64,000 nucleotides of DNA from Streptomyces sp. NRRL S-1022 (GCF_000720135.1 NZ_JOIU01000011.1:124001-188000), one strand, 5' to 3'. Shown: positions 16,835 to 25,964, counted from the stretch's first letter. Numbers and translations are program-made. The notes: a model not told the origin generated them from the sequence alone.

Positions 16835-16930
16835 GTACGCGTGCCGCAGCTGCTTCACGCTGAGGCGGCACAGCCGAGCGAAGCGCCCGATGGTGAGGAG
16901 TCTGACCTGCATGAGGAGTCTGTCCTGCAT
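16835..16930 (-). pseudogene. MerR-family regulator, N-terminal scrap
   Basis: Read leftward from an ATG at 16930, residues 7-30 are LLTIGRFARLCRLSVKQLRH, the start of a MerR DNA-binding domain. The next expected residues (Y-Y-x-x-x-G-L-L) are lost: the frame goes into unrelated Arg/Pro-rich sequence after RHAYRP. Only the recognition helix survives, so it is a truncated remnant lying directly downstream of gvpA. Confidence 0.6.
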
Positions 16931-17138
16931 GCCGTCATGGTGGACCCTCCCACCGCGGGAGGGTCCAGCGCCGAGGAGGCCCGCAGCGGCTCGGGGCTCC
17001 TCGGCTGCAACCGGTCCGTCCCGGCGATCGTGGGGCTAAGTCCCCAGTCGTTGTTTACGGACGTGCAGGGCAGGCTGACCACGAGCCTGCCGGGAGGATG
17101 CGACGGAGTGCCCTCGGGTCGCCGCGCCGCACCGGCGG

Positions 17139-18344
17139 TCAGTGGCTGTTGGACGCCGGCTCGTGTTCCGGCTCGGGCGTGGCGCCGGAGCCGGTGCGCA
17201 GGATGCCGGTGGCCACGGCGGTGATGGCGCAGAGCAGCGTCAGCAGCAGGAAGGTGTGATTCAGGGCGGTGAGGTGGGTCAGCCAGCCGATGACGGCGGG
17301 TCCGGCGAGCATGCCGAGGTAGCCGAGCCCGGCGACTCGGGAGACGTTCGCGCCGGCCGCGGCGGGGTCGGCATGACCGGCGGCGCTGAACAGCTGGGGG
17401 ATGCAGCCCGACAGGCCCAGGCCGAACAGCGCCCAGCCCACGAACGCGACCCATGTCGACGGGGCGAGGGCGGCGATCGTGATCCCGACGGCGGCCGTGC
17501 CCGAGCCGTAGCGCAGAACCGCCATCGACCCGAACCGCGCGGCGACCCGGTCCGCGAGGAGACGACCGGTGGTCATCGCCGCAGCGAACGTGCCGTATCC
17601 GAAGGCGGCGGTGCTTGCCGGAGCGCCGAGTACGTCCTTGAGGTGCAGGGTGCTCCAGTCGTTGGCTGCTCCCTCACACAGCATCGTCGTCAACGCCAGC
17701 GCGGCCAGGATCCAGATCCGCCCGGCGACAGCGCGCCGCGTGGCGGTGGGAGCCTGCTCGGCAGGGGTGGCGGCGACGGTGGCGGGCGTGCCGGGCAGCA
17801 GACCGCGGGCGAAGACCAGTGCGATCACGATACCGAGGACGGCGGAGGCGCCGAGCGTGGCGACCGGGCTCAGGCCGGCGCCGGCGGCGCCCGCCGCGGC
17901 GAGTGCGGCTATGACACCACCGACGGAGAAGGTGGCGTGGAAGGCCGACATGACGGGCCGGCCGTAGGCCTTCTCCACGTGGACGGCGTGGGCGTTCATG
18001 CTCACGTCCAGGCAGCCGTTGCAGAAGCCGAAGGCCAGCAGGGCCCCTGCCAGCGTCCAGGGGCCGTGGGCCAGGCCGGGCAGGACCAGAGCGGCACCGG
18101 CCAGAACCCCGGTGGAGGGGACCACGAGGCGTGGACCGAGGCGGTCGGTCAAGGGGCCGGCCACCTGCATACCGGCGAACGCTCCCAGCCCGAGCAGCAC
18201 CAGCAGGCTTCCAAGGGTGGCGTGGCTGATGCCGGCCCGCGTCTCGATGTCGGGGATGTGCACCACCCAGATTCCCATCAAGGTGCCGGCCAGAAGGAAG
18301 TAGACGAAGGTCGCCGCGCGAGCGGCTCGAAGCGAAGGGTTCAC
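17139..18344 (-). CDS. MFS transporter, sugar/drug permease-like
   Basis: About 401 residues from the GTG at 18344 (the frame is open to 18398). Twelve hydrophobic segments are visible, with the loop 2-3 MFS signature GPLTDRLGPRLV and the second-half equivalent GRLLADRVAARFG. Sequence style (PDIETRAGISHATLGSLLVL) resembles the fucose-permease/YbjJ-like MFS branch. It is divergent from a DeoR-type regulator across about 90 bp containing a perfect palindrome, so the regulator probably represses it. Substrate unknown; a sugar or sugar-derived compound is a reasonable guess given the DeoR partner. Confidence 0.85.
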   Translation of the reverse strand: MNPSLRAARAATFVYFLLAGTLMGIWVVHIPDIETRAGISHATLGSLLVLLGLGAFAGMQVAGPLTDRLGPRLVVPSTGVLAGAALVLPGLAHGPWTLAGALLAFGFCNGCLDVSMNAHAVHVEKAYGRPVMSAFHATFSVGGVIAALAAAGAAGAGLSPVATLGASAVLGIVIALVFARGLLPGTPATVAATPAEQAPTATRRAVAGRIWILAALALTTMLCEGAANDWSTLHLKDVLGAPASTAAFGYGTFAAAMTTGRLLADRVAARFGSMAVLRYGSGTAAVGITIAALAPSTWVAFVGWALFGLGLSGCIPQLFSAAGHADPAAAGANVSRVAGLGYLGMLAGPAVIGWLTHLTALNHTFLLLTLLCAITAVATGILRTGSGATPEPEHEPASNSH

Positions 18345-18375
18345 ACCGCCACGGTAACGAACATTCGCGATGGTT

Positions 18376-18390
18376 GAAAGGCCGCCTTTC
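18376..18390. promoter_or_regulatory. Perfect 15-bp palindrome GAAAGGC-C-GCCTTTC between MFS and DeoR genes
   Basis: Seven-base arms flank one base in the divergent promoter of the MFS gene (start 18344) and the DeoR gene (start 18435). A second inverted pair GAACA (18391-18395) / TGTTC (18407-18411) lies directly beside it. Likely operator of the DeoR-type regulator. Confidence 0.5.
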
Positions 18391-18434
18391 GAACACATTG
18401 CATGTTTGTTCAGGAGTGGTGTTCAATCGCGGGT

Positions 18435-19196
18435 ATGAGCAACGCAGACCGTCACTCCGTGATCGCGCAGGCCGTCAGGGAGTCGGGCCAGGTCACCGTC
18501 CACGACCTCGTCGCGCTGACCGGCGCATCCGAGATGACCATCCGGCGTGACCTCGACGTGCTCGCCGGCCAGGGCGTGCTCGAACGCGTCCGCGGCGGCG
18601 CGCGGACCCTGCTGCTGCGGGGTGAAGAGCCGCCCTTCGCGCTGCGCGCCCGCGAGGCCGTCGACGCCAAGCGCCGGATCGCCGCCGAGGTGTCCTCGCT
18701 CATCGCCGACGGCGAGAGCGTCCTGCTGGACAGCGGCACCACCTGCCTGGAGGTCGCCCGTCTCCTGCGCGAACGGCCGGTCACCGTGATGCCCCTGTCC
18801 CTCCAGGCCATCCACGTCCTCAGCGACCCCCCGGGCCAGGCCACGCTGATGGTGCCCGGCGGACGGCCCCGCGCCGCCGAAGGAGCCCTGACCGGCCCCC
18901 TCACCCTCGCCTCCCTGGCCGCGTTGCGCTTCGACACCGCGGTGATCGGCTGCTGTGGCCTGAGCGCCACCGAGGGCCTGACCGCCTACGACCTCGACGA
19001 CTCCGCGGTGAAGAAGGCGGGCATCGCCTCGGCGCGCCGCATCGTCGTCGCCACGGACGGCGGCAAACTCGGCCGCACCGCCTACGCCCACGTCGGCCCC
19101 GCCACGCTCCTGCACACCCTCGTCACCGACACCACCGCGCCCGCCGACGAGGTCGCCGCGCTCGAAGGCTCCGGAACCGTCGTCAAAGCCGTCTGA
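18435..19196 (+). CDS. DeoR-family transcriptional regulator
   Basis: 253 residues from an ATG at 18435. The N-terminal DeoR helix-turn-helix is complete (RHSVIAQAVRESGQVTVHDL, ASEMTIRRDLDVLAGQGVLE, VRGGA). The C-terminal DeoR sensor domain shows LDSGTTCLEVARLLRERPVT, the GG-R-x-x-x-E-G stretch around MVPGGRPRAAEGALTG, and ATDGGKLGRTAYAHVGP; these bind phosphorylated sugars in characterised members. It probably controls the divergent MFS gene. Confidence 0.9.
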   Translation: MSNADRHSVIAQAVRESGQVTVHDLVALTGASEMTIRRDLDVLAGQGVLERVRGGARTLLLRGEEPPFALRAREAVDAKRRIAAEVSSLIADGESVLLDSGTTCLEVARLLRERPVTVMPLSLQAIHVLSDPPGQATLMVPGGRPRAAEGALTGPLTLASLAALRFDTAVIGCCGLSATEGLTAYDLDDSAVKKAGIASARRIVVATDGGKLGRTAYAHVGPATLLHTLVTDTTAPADEVAALEGSGTVVKAV

Positions 19197-19289
19197 CGAA
19201 ACCGCCGAGCCGCAAACCCTCGTCGCCGACGAGCCACCACCTGCCACGTCCTCGGGACCGTGGCCGCCGGCCGAAAGACGGCGGACGAT

Positions 19290-19913
19290 GGTGAGGCGGC
19301 CCGGCTTCGCGGTGGAGTCGGCGGGGTGTGATGGCGGAGTCCAGCACCGGGGTGAGACCATGCGGCGGCGTCGTCCGGGCGCAGTTCGAGCGGCGCGTAC
19401 GTCGTGTAGCTCCACTGGTCCGTGCCGTCGGTGCCCGCGTGCTTGACGTGCTCGCGGGCCTCGTAGGGCAACGTGGCGCTCCAATGCGGGGGCTTGGCGG
19501 CCGGGGCGCGGTCGCGGGGTGTCGTCCGGCCCGAGAGCGCGGGCAACGGCGGTGCCTTCGTCGTCTCGGACGAAGGCGAGCAGGATCTTGCGGCTGGCGG
19601 GGTCGGCCATGACCCGGCGGGCGGCTTCGACGGTGTGGGCGACGCAGCCGGTGGTGCCGTCTTCGACGATGTCCCGGCGCGTGGTGTCGTCCCAGACGTC
19701 GAGCTGGAGGTTGGCGCCCTCGGTGGAGCAGTCCTCCTTGGAGTCCGCGCCCAAGACGCACCACCGGAGCATCGCGGCGTGGGCATGACGCTGCAAGTAG
19801 ACGGCGGTGCCCAGGAGCCGGTCGACCTCCTTCGCCGCGTTCTCGCGGGCCCGCTGTTCGTACCAAGCGCGCAGGGCCTGACTGCTTGGAACCCCGACCT
19901 TCTGCTCGACCAT
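19290..19913 (-). pseudogene. Unrecognised gene with an internal frameshift
   Basis: From an ATG at 19913 the reading is coding-like: VEQKVGVPSSQALRAWYEQR, AAKEVDRLLGTAVYLQRHAH, then TVEAARRVMADPASRKILLA and FVRDDEGTAVARALG. At about 19500-19520 the coding signature (GC-rich third positions) moves to another frame, giving KPPHWSATLPYEAREHVKHA and TDGTDQWSYTTYAPLELRPD. The C-terminal limit is unclear. I do not recognise the family. It is either a frameshifted gene or contains a base error in a C/G-rich run. Confidence 0.5.
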
Positions 19914-20058
19914 CCCCCTCTGTCTTCGTGGCCTCCTCGGGCGTCGTCGGCCGAGAGAACGGCCGCTCGACCCCCAGGGCCATGTGCCCCTGGATCCGCT
20001 CGGGACCGTAGGGCACCGCACACACTGTCACCGGAACTTCCCGGCTGCCCGCGGTGCG

Positions 20059-21006
20059 TCAGCGGTGCAGGGACTCGGCGACGGCCGGGTCCTCGAGCAC
20101 GGTGACGCACCAGGCGAAGTGCTCGTCACCGCCGCCCGGCGCGAAGGCCTCGCTCGTGGCCATCGCATAGGCGGCCCGGTACAGCAGGAGGTCGTCGACC
20201 GCGTAGCCGAACTCGTCGGCGAACCGCGCGGTGAGCTGCCGGGTGATCTCCGGGGCGTGCTCGGTGCCCGCCGGGAAGATGGCCGCGGCCACGGCGGCGT
20301 CGAACCGGGGGTCCCCGCCCGTGGACAGGAAGCCGTAGTCCACGAGGGCGAGCGGCCGCAGGTCGTCGTCCACCAGCACGGTCTCCGGGAAGACGTCACC
20401 GTGGACGACCGCCTCGTCGGTACGGGGCAGCGAGCGCAGCTTCCGAAGCAGCCGGGCGCGCTTGTCGTCGAAGTCGCGGACATGCGTGGAGAGCCGGTCC
20501 GCGCACCGGCTGACCCGCCGGTCCACCAGGTCCGCCAGGGCGGATCCGAAAGTGGTGTGGCCTTCCCACAGCGGGCGTTCCTCGTCCAGCACAGGAAGAT
20601 GCTTGACCTCGTCGACGTCATGGGCGTCCGCGAGGGCGCGCAGCACGCCGACCAGGCAGTCGACCGCTTCGGGCAGCACCTCGTCCGGGTCGTCGGTGCG
20701 GATCCTGCCGGCCAAGGGCTCGCCGGTCAGCTCCCGCTCCACGGTCATCGGGACACCGTCGATGTCCTCGACGGCGAGGATCTCCGGGGCGCCGAACGGC
20801 AGGTGCGCCGCCGCATCGGCGTAGAAACGCTGCATCCGCCGCAGTTCGGATGCCCGTCGGCGCTCCCACACCTTGGCCACCGTTCCGTCCCCGAGTCGGT
20901 AGACGGCTCCCTCCACCGCCGCCTCGACGGGCCCGGCGTCGGGATATCCGGCGTCGACGAAATGTCGTACGCGCCGGGCCGTGGTGTCCCGTACCGCATC
21001 GGACAT
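20059..21006 (-). CDS. Aminoglycoside phosphotransferase-family (APH) protein
   Basis: 315 residues from the ATG at 21006, chosen for the AGGAGG seven bases upstream; the frame is open further but lacks coding style. The kinase-like N lobe has AVYRLGDGTVAKVWERRRAS, and the C lobe has the catalytic loop VVHGDVFPETVLVDDD and the metal motif LVDYGF, the APH signatures. Members phosphorylate small hydroxylated molecules; many in streptomycetes are of unknown substrate and are not resistance genes. Confidence 0.8.
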   Translation of the reverse strand: MSDAVRDTTARRVRHFVDAGYPDAGPVEAAVEGAVYRLGDGTVAKVWERRRASELRRMQRFYADAAAHLPFGAPEILAVEDIDGVPMTVERELTGEPLAGRIRTDDPDEVLPEAVDCLVGVLRALADAHDVDEVKHLPVLDEERPLWEGHTTFGSALADLVDRRVSRCADRLSTHVRDFDDKRARLLRKLRSLPRTDEAVVHGDVFPETVLVDDDLRPLALVDYGFLSTGGDPRFDAAVAAAIFPAGTEHAPEITRQLTARFADEFGYAVDDLLLYRAAYAMATSEAFAPGGGDEHFAWCVTVLEDPAVAESLHR

Positions 21007-21429
21007 CTCGTGCCTCCTTCCGCCCCCGGCGTGAACGACCGGCCGGTCGGCGGGGCCGACGCAGGGACCATCTCCCACGGTAGGCCCCTCGCCCGCGCGG
21101 CACCCGGTGACGGAGCGCTGCCGGGCACCATGCGGTCCGCCACGCGTATACGGCGGAACAGTGCCGGCGGATCCCGCGTGCCCGGAGCCGACAGTGGCTG
21201 CTCCTTCGTACACTGGCGGCCGTCGCCCGCCGACGGCCGCGTCCGGCCACTGCGCGGGGACCCGCCGACGGGCATCATGCACTGCGGCGTCCGTCGACCG
21301 CAGTCCCCTACCGCTGATCCGCCCGTGCCCCGCCCGGGACGCAGACCGAACTCGACCTTGCAGGATCGTGGGCGGAGCGGGAGGCGGCCCTTGACCAGGG
21401 CGCACGGCGAAGGGCCGCCGGGGCCCCGC
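21007..21429. other. Intergenic stretch upstream of the APH gene
   Basis: No recognisable gene. It contains the promoter side of the APH gene and the truncated junction of the transposase relic that follows. Confidence 0.35.
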
Positions 21430-21975
21430 AGTCCTGTCGTAGCAGGGCGTTCCGGGCGGCGTCGTAGCCGACGGGTCGACCGCCCCCAGGACCCTTCTTC
21501 TTCCGGTTGGCGGTCTGGTCCTTCTTCTCCGGGATCACTGCCTTGATGCCGCGTTGGCGCAGGTGGGCCCAGTTGCCGCGTGACGAGTAGGCATTGTCCC
21601 CGGCGACTGCGTCCGGCCGGGTGCGGGAGCGGCCGACGGGGCCGCGGACCCGTAACTTCTTGAGCACGGGGATGAACTGCGGGAGCTTTGTTCTTCGAGG
21701 CTGCCCTCTTTGACCTGGCCTTCTCCTCGGCGGCAGCCCTGCAGGGCCTCGAAGACGCCGGCGTCACGCCACCGCCGGAAGCCGTTGTGCACGGTCGACC
21801 ATGCGCCGGACTCCTGCGGCATCTCCCGCCACTGCCCGCCGGTCCTGAACCGCCAGATCACACCCTCGAACTGCTGCCGGAGCCGTTCGGGGTACGGGCC
21901 GTACTCGCCGATCGGCAGCAGGTACGGCCCGAAGAATCCCACTCTGCGTCCGTCAGTTGCACTCGCGTCACGCAG
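21430..21975 (-). pseudogene. IS5-family transposase relic with internal deletion
   Basis: Read leftward: VQLTDAEW (about 21970), a one-base frameshift, then GPYLLPIGEYGPYPERLRQQ, FRTGGQWREMPQESGAWSTV and NGFRRWRDAGVFEAL. The next conserved part resumes in another frame as LPQFIPVLKKLRVRGPVGRS, NAYSSRGNWAHLRQRGIKAV and KKDQTANRKKKGPGGG. The middle (first catalytic Asp region) has been deleted and the C terminus after GRPVGYDAA is lost. Pieces match the two-ORF IS5/IS427-type transposases common in Streptomyces. Inactive. Confidence 0.8.
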
Positions 21976-22052
21976 GAAGACCTACCGGACCAGGCCCCGC
22001 CGCGAGAGCGAAGTCCGGAACTGCCACCGTCTGCCCTTGAGGCGAACCAGGC

Positions 22053-22340
22053 TCAGCTGAGTCCGCGATGGGCGGCCCACAACGTCCCGGCGCGGCTGGC
22101 CGCGTCGACAACCAGAGCCGCCAGTTCTGGTTCGTCGGGGACCGGGAACAAGACGTATGCGCCTCGACCACCGCCGACTGGTCGGCCATAGGCTTTCGCG
22201 GCGAGGCGACCGTCCGGGAGAAGCCGGACGTTGAGTGTGGTCAGTTGGAACTCTTCACCACGCCGAGTGTCCGTCCAGCGGAGCGCCTGCGGGATCGTGA
22301 CGTTGATCGCCAGAGCACTCACTTCCAGGTCGCTGCTCAT
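22053..22340 (-). CDS. Small hypothetical protein
   Basis: 95 residues from an ATG at 22340. Coding-like composition with alternating hydrophobic residues (LEVSALAINVTIPQALRWTD, FQLTTLNVRLLPDGRLAAKA, ELAALVVDAASRAGTLWAAH), suggesting a compact alpha/beta protein, with no signal peptide or membrane segment. Family not recognised. It lies between the IS5 relic and the alcohol dehydrogenase operon. Confidence 0.55.
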   Translation of the reverse strand: MSSDLEVSALAINVTIPQALRWTDTRRGEEFQLTTLNVRLLPDGRLAAKAYGRPVGGGRGAYVLFPVPDEPELAALVVDAASRAGTLWAAHRGLS

Positions 22341-22605
22341 GGGCGGATGATCTCACGCGAGTCGCACAGGCGGCGGGCGAAGCAAGCAGTTCGATCACGA
22401 CTCGATACGCGCCCCAGCAGGAGACGCGACGCCCGCTGCGTGAAGCGGGGCCCACACCGGCTCGGGGATCAGCGCGGGTCCCGCCTTGCTCATCATCGCC
22501 GTCCGGTGGGCGCGACGTCCGATCGCCGGGCATCCGAGGCAACCTCTGTGACTGCGGCTGGTGGCTGCGCCGCAACAAGGGTGCCGCAGTGCGTCGACGC
22601 GTCCC
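22341..22605. other. Gap without a recognisable gene
   Basis: Between the small hypothetical gene and the 3' end of the alcohol dehydrogenase. Only shadow frames were seen. Confidence 0.3.
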
Positions 22606-23781
22606 TCACGGCTTGAGGACGACCTTCTCGCAGCGGTCCTTCTTGTTCTTGAACAGGTCGTAGCCGGTCGGTGCCTCGGTCAGGGGCAGCCGGTGGGTGA
22701 TGACCCGGGTGGGGTCGAGCTTGCCCTGCTCGATCAGGCCCAGCAGCGGTTTCATGTACTTCTGCACGTGGCACTGTCCGGTGCGCAGGGTCAGGGACCT
22801 GTTCATCCAGGCGCCCGCGGGGAACTTGTCGATCAGTCCGCCGTAGACGCCGATGACCGACACCACGCCGCCGCTGCGGCAGGACAGGATGGCCTGGCGC
22901 AGGGCGTGCGGCCGGTCGGTCTCGGAGCGGACCGCCTGCTTGGCGCGGTCGTAGAGGTGGACGTGGGAGGCACCGTGTGTGGCCTCCATCCCGACCGCGT
23001 CGATGCACTTGTCGGGGCCCCGGCCGCCGGTGAGTTCCAGCAGCGCCGACCGTACGTCGACGTCCTCGAAGTTGATGGTGGTGTAGCCCTGGGCGGCGGC
23101 CATGTCGAGCCGGTAGGTCTCCTTGTCGATCGCGATGACCTTCTCCGCGCCCAGGACCCGGGCGCTGTCCATGGCGAACTGGCCGACCGGCCCGGCGCCC
23201 CAGACGGCGACGACGTCACCTTCCTGGATGTCGCACATGTCGGCGCCCATGTATCCGGTCGGCAGGATGTCGGACAGGAACAGCACCTGCTCGTCGCTGA
23301 GGTCCGACTCGATCTTGAGGGCGTTGACGTCGGCGAACACCACCCGGGCGTACTCGGCCTGACCGCCGGCGAAGCCACCGGTGAGATGGGAGTAGCCGTA
23401 GATGCCGGCGGTGGGGTGGCCGAAGAACTTCTCCGAGATGCCGGCGTTGGGGTTGGTGTTCTCGCAGCACGAGTACAGCTCCGCGCGGCAGGCCGCGCAG
23501 GCGCCGCAAGCGATCGGGAAGGGCACGACGACCCGGTCGCCGACGCGCAGTCTGCCGTCGCTGATACCGGGGCCGACCTCGATGACCTCTCCCATGAACT
23601 CGTGGCCCATGATGTCGCCCTTTTCCATGGTGGGGACGTAGCCGTCGAGCAGATGGAGGTCGGAGCCGCAGATCGCCGTCGAGGTGATCTTCACGATGGC
23701 GTCGCGGCTGTTGAGGATCGACGGGTCCGGTACCTCCTGCACCTCAACCGAGTTGCGTCCCGTCCAGCAGTTCGCCTTCAC
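22606..23781 (-). CDS. Zinc-dependent alcohol dehydrogenase, formaldehyde dehydrogenase-like
   Basis: 391 residues from a GTG at 23781. Catalytic zinc residues are in TSTAICGSDLHLLDG (Cys) and IMGHEFMGEVIEVG (His-Glu). A structural-zinc Cys cluster is CGACAACRAELYSCC. The NAD fold shows VVAVWGAGPVGQFAMDSARV. The insert between the two halves and the CIDAVGMEAT stretch match glutathione-independent formaldehyde dehydrogenase-like proteins. The start overlaps the stop of the upstream SRPBCC gene by four bases (GTGA), so the two are translationally coupled. Confidence 0.9.
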   Translation of the reverse strand: MKANCWTGRNSVEVQEVPDPSILNSRDAIVKITSTAICGSDLHLLDGYVPTMEKGDIMGHEFMGEVIEVGPGISDGRLRVGDRVVVPFPIACGACAACRAELYSCCENTNPNAGISEKFFGHPTAGIYGYSHLTGGFAGGQAEYARVVFADVNALKIESDLSDEQVLFLSDILPTGYMGADMCDIQEGDVVAVWGAGPVGQFAMDSARVLGAEKVIAIDKETYRLDMAAAQGYTTINFEDVDVRSALLELTGGRGPDKCIDAVGMEATHGASHVHLYDRAKQAVRSETDRPHALRQAILSCRSGGVVSVIGVYGGLIDKFPAGAWMNRSLTLRTGQCHVQKYMKPLLGLIEQGKLDPTRVITHRLPLTEAPTGYDLFKNKKDRCEKVVLKP

Positions 23782-24716
23782 GACAGGGCCTCCTTCAGTT
23801 CGCTTTCGGTCAGCGGTCGGGCCGAGTGCTGCGGGAACTCACCGCGGGCCCGCTTCCCGCCGGGTGCGCCCTCGGAGCGGACGACCTCGCCGGTCTCCGC
23901 GATCTGCTTGAAACGGCGCAGGTCGTCGTCCAGCTGCTGGTGCGGTTCCTCGCCGAAGTAGCGCGCCGCGGCCTTGCCCAGCGCTCCGCCGGGCAGGTCG
24001 TAGCGCAGGGACACCCGGATCTCCGTGCCCCGGCCGCCGGGGGCGGGTACGAAGCGGACCTCGCCGGAGTTGTCGATGTCGGCACCGTCCACCGATCGCC
24101 AGGCGATCAGCCGGCCGGGGTCGTCCTGGGTGGTCTCGGCGTCCCATTCGACCGCCTTGCCGAACGGCGCGCTGGCCCGCCAGTGACTGGTGCGCGGGCC
24201 GGTGACACGCACCTCGTCCAGGTGCGCCATGAAGCCCGGCAGGCGCTCCAGGTCGCTCCAGAGGGCGTAGACCTCGTCCGTGGATTGGATGACGGTAGTG
24301 GCCGCGGTCAGTTCCATGGGGGTGCTCCTACGGGTGCGGGTCACGGCCGCGTAGACGTCCGTGGCCGTGAGGGCGGTGACCGTGGCGGTCGCGGCGACGG
24401 TGCGGCCCAGGCCGCGACCGTTGTGGTTCTTCAGGGCCCGGGTCAGCATCGTCAGGTCCATGAGGTCGCCGCCGACGCGGCCCCAGAGCCAGGCGGGGTG
24501 CGGCCGTCCCAGCAGCCCGGTCGCCGCCGCCAGCTCGCGCACACCGACGGCGGTCGTGGCCGAGCGGTGCCGGAATGCGTCGTCCACGCCCAAGGCCCGG
24601 GCGAAGCCGGCCGGAGCGACGACCTGGGGCACACCCAGGAGCGCGCTGGCCCAGCCCAGGCCACGCACGAGCGGGTCGTGCCGTAGGCGGGCGGTGGAGC
24701 GGGTGTCTGTCTTCAT
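23778..24716 (-). CDS. SRPBCC-domain (polyketide cyclase/START-like) membrane-linked protein
   Basis: 312 residues from the ATG at 24716 with GGGGAG upstream. The N-terminal part (LVRGLGWASALLGVPQVVAP through AATATVTALTATDVYAAVTR) has hydrophobic segments; from about residue 150 a SRPBCC fold begins (AATTVIQSTDEVYALWSDLE, RLPGFMAHLDEVRVTG, IAWRSVDGADIDNSGEVRFV). Such proteins bind hydrophobic ligands. Translational coupling to the downstream alcohol dehydrogenase suggests a shared stress or detoxification role. The frame is open upstream to 25118 and that extension is weakly coding-like (TEDLSTLKRRIVDRGRAEQA); I regard it as a fused remnant rather than the natural N terminus. Confidence 0.8.
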   Translation of the reverse strand: MKTDTRSTARLRHDPLVRGLGWASALLGVPQVVAPAGFARALGVDDAFRHRSATTAVGVRELAAATGLLGRPHPAWLWGRVGGDLMDLTMLTRALKNHNGRGLGRTVAATATVTALTATDVYAAVTRTRRSTPMELTAATTVIQSTDEVYALWSDLERLPGFMAHLDEVRVTGPRTSHWRASAPFGKAVEWDAETTQDDPGRLIAWRSVDGADIDNSGEVRFVPAPGGRGTEIRVSLRYDLPGGALGKAAARYFGEEPHQQLDDDLRRFKQIAETGEVVRSEGAPGGKRARGEFPQHSARPLTESELKEALS

Positions 24717-25257
24717 GAGTGCTCCCCACGTGCGGTGAGGTGAACGGAAGGCGGACCACTTGAGTGAGAAGGTGAAGAGGGCGTAGCGGACAATGCCGGG
24801 TTTCCGCGTGACCCTCATCCAATCCTCGGCTTCCGTCACCAACAGGCGGCGCGGCCGTTCGGTCGCGGCGTGGACTGCGCGCGCCATGGCTTGTTCCGCA
24901 CGCCCGCGGTCGACGATCCGGCGCTTCAACGTGGACAGGTCCTCGGTCCCTGTGGTGAAGGGCTCACTGACCACCTCGACGTCGAACCGCCGCCCCGGTC
25001 CTGACTTGCCGGCGGGCCGAGCAGGGAGTACCCGGACCATATACGGCGCGACCTCCGTCGGCGCGTACGGATCCGCCAGGCGAGCCACGACCGTAACGCC
25101 CTGCGACGACTCCCGCATGACCGGACCGTCCTCGTCGGCGGCCCCGGTGCTCGCCAGGGCCCAGAATGTCCCGGATATAACGCCGCCGCCCGTAGCCGTC
25201 GCTCATTCGACGGCGGAGGTCTATGCCCTGTTTCGACCAGCCCAGCACCTGCTGCCG

Positions 25258-25640
25258 TCACCGGCCGTGGGTTTGGGCTCCTCCCTTGAAAGGGCCGCGG
25301 ATCTCGGGAGTGATCCAGCCTCCGTAGAAGTCGCCCTCCTGTGGCTGCACCGTGTAGCCATCGACGGCGCAGCGGTCCACCCTCCCGGCGTAGAAGGCGA
25401 CGTGGTCTGCGAGGTCTGCGCAGGGCGGCCGTGGGTCGGGGTAGCTCCACGCGGCGAGGGCACGGATGTCGGATCCCACAGGACGTCCCAGTAGTCAGCC
25501 ATGCCCTTCCACTCGCACCAGGTGTGGTGGGAGGCGGACCGCGGGGCCGTGGAGGTTCCGCGGGTGTGCCGGTACGGCGGCGCCGCGCTCACGACCATGT
25601 CCCTGCTCGGCAACTGGCAGCAGCCAGTCGCACAGCTGCG
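25258..25640 (-). pseudogene. DUF427 protein gene with a frameshift
   Basis: Read leftward, the first part gives SASHHTWCEWKGMADYWDVL in one frame; after a shift near 25470 the next frame gives AAWSYPDPRPPCADLADHVA, FYAGRVDRCAVDGYTVQPQE and FYGGWITPEIRGPFKGG. Together these are the consecutive strands of a DUF427 (beta-tent fold) domain, whose usual order is C-E-W-K-G ... W-S-Y-P-x-P ... F-Y-x-x-R-V-D ... F-Y-G-G-W. The N-terminal strand is poorly conserved or lost. Function of the family is not established. Confidence 0.75.
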
Positions 25641-25665
25641 CAGCAGGCCTAGTGCGACGCAGCTC

Positions 25666-25943
25666 GGGAACACCCCCGCGTCGGCGGGGAGAACCACGGA
25701 AGTCTGCGCGCATCTCGACCTGCGACGGAGCACCCCGCGTCCGCGGGGGTGTTTCCGTAGGAGCGCAACGTCTCGAAGGGCACCAGTGGGTACCTCCTGG
25801 CCGACGCGGGGGCGTTCCCGCTTCGGTCCTGGGCGCGCATGGTGTGGGTGGCGTCCTCCCCGCCGACGCGGGGGCGTTCCCGCTTCGGTCCTGGGCGCGC
25901 ATGGTGTGGGTGGCGTCCTCCCCGCCGACGCGGGGGCTCTCTG
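25666..25943. CRISPR. Degenerate type I-E-like CRISPR relic, no cas genes
   Basis: Four direct 29-bp repeat copies start at 25729, 25791, 25853 and 25915, exactly 62 bp apart (29-bp repeat plus 33-bp spacer). The best copy begins GTCCTCCCCGCCGACGCGGG and carries the GC-rich hairpin of actinobacterial type I-E repeats; copies at 25729 and 25791 are decayed at their 5' side and the last is decayed at its 3' end. A fifth copy at 25666-25694 lies in the opposite orientation (starting GGGAACACCCCCGCG). The spacers at 25820-25852 and 25882-25914 are identical. No Cas-like protein is encoded in the window. Confidence 0.8.
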
Positions 25944-25964
25944 ACTGCCGGACACTGGCTGGCG

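Noticed and set aside
24717..25118. 134-codon N-terminal extension of the SRPBCC protein
   Set aside because: The ATG at 24716 has a good ribosome site and matches family starts. The extension is only weakly coding-like and has no family match, so it is mentioned but not annotated as part of the gene.
25666..25943. A functional CRISPR locus
   Set aside because: Too few and decayed repeats, one inverted copy, and no Cas-like gene in the window.
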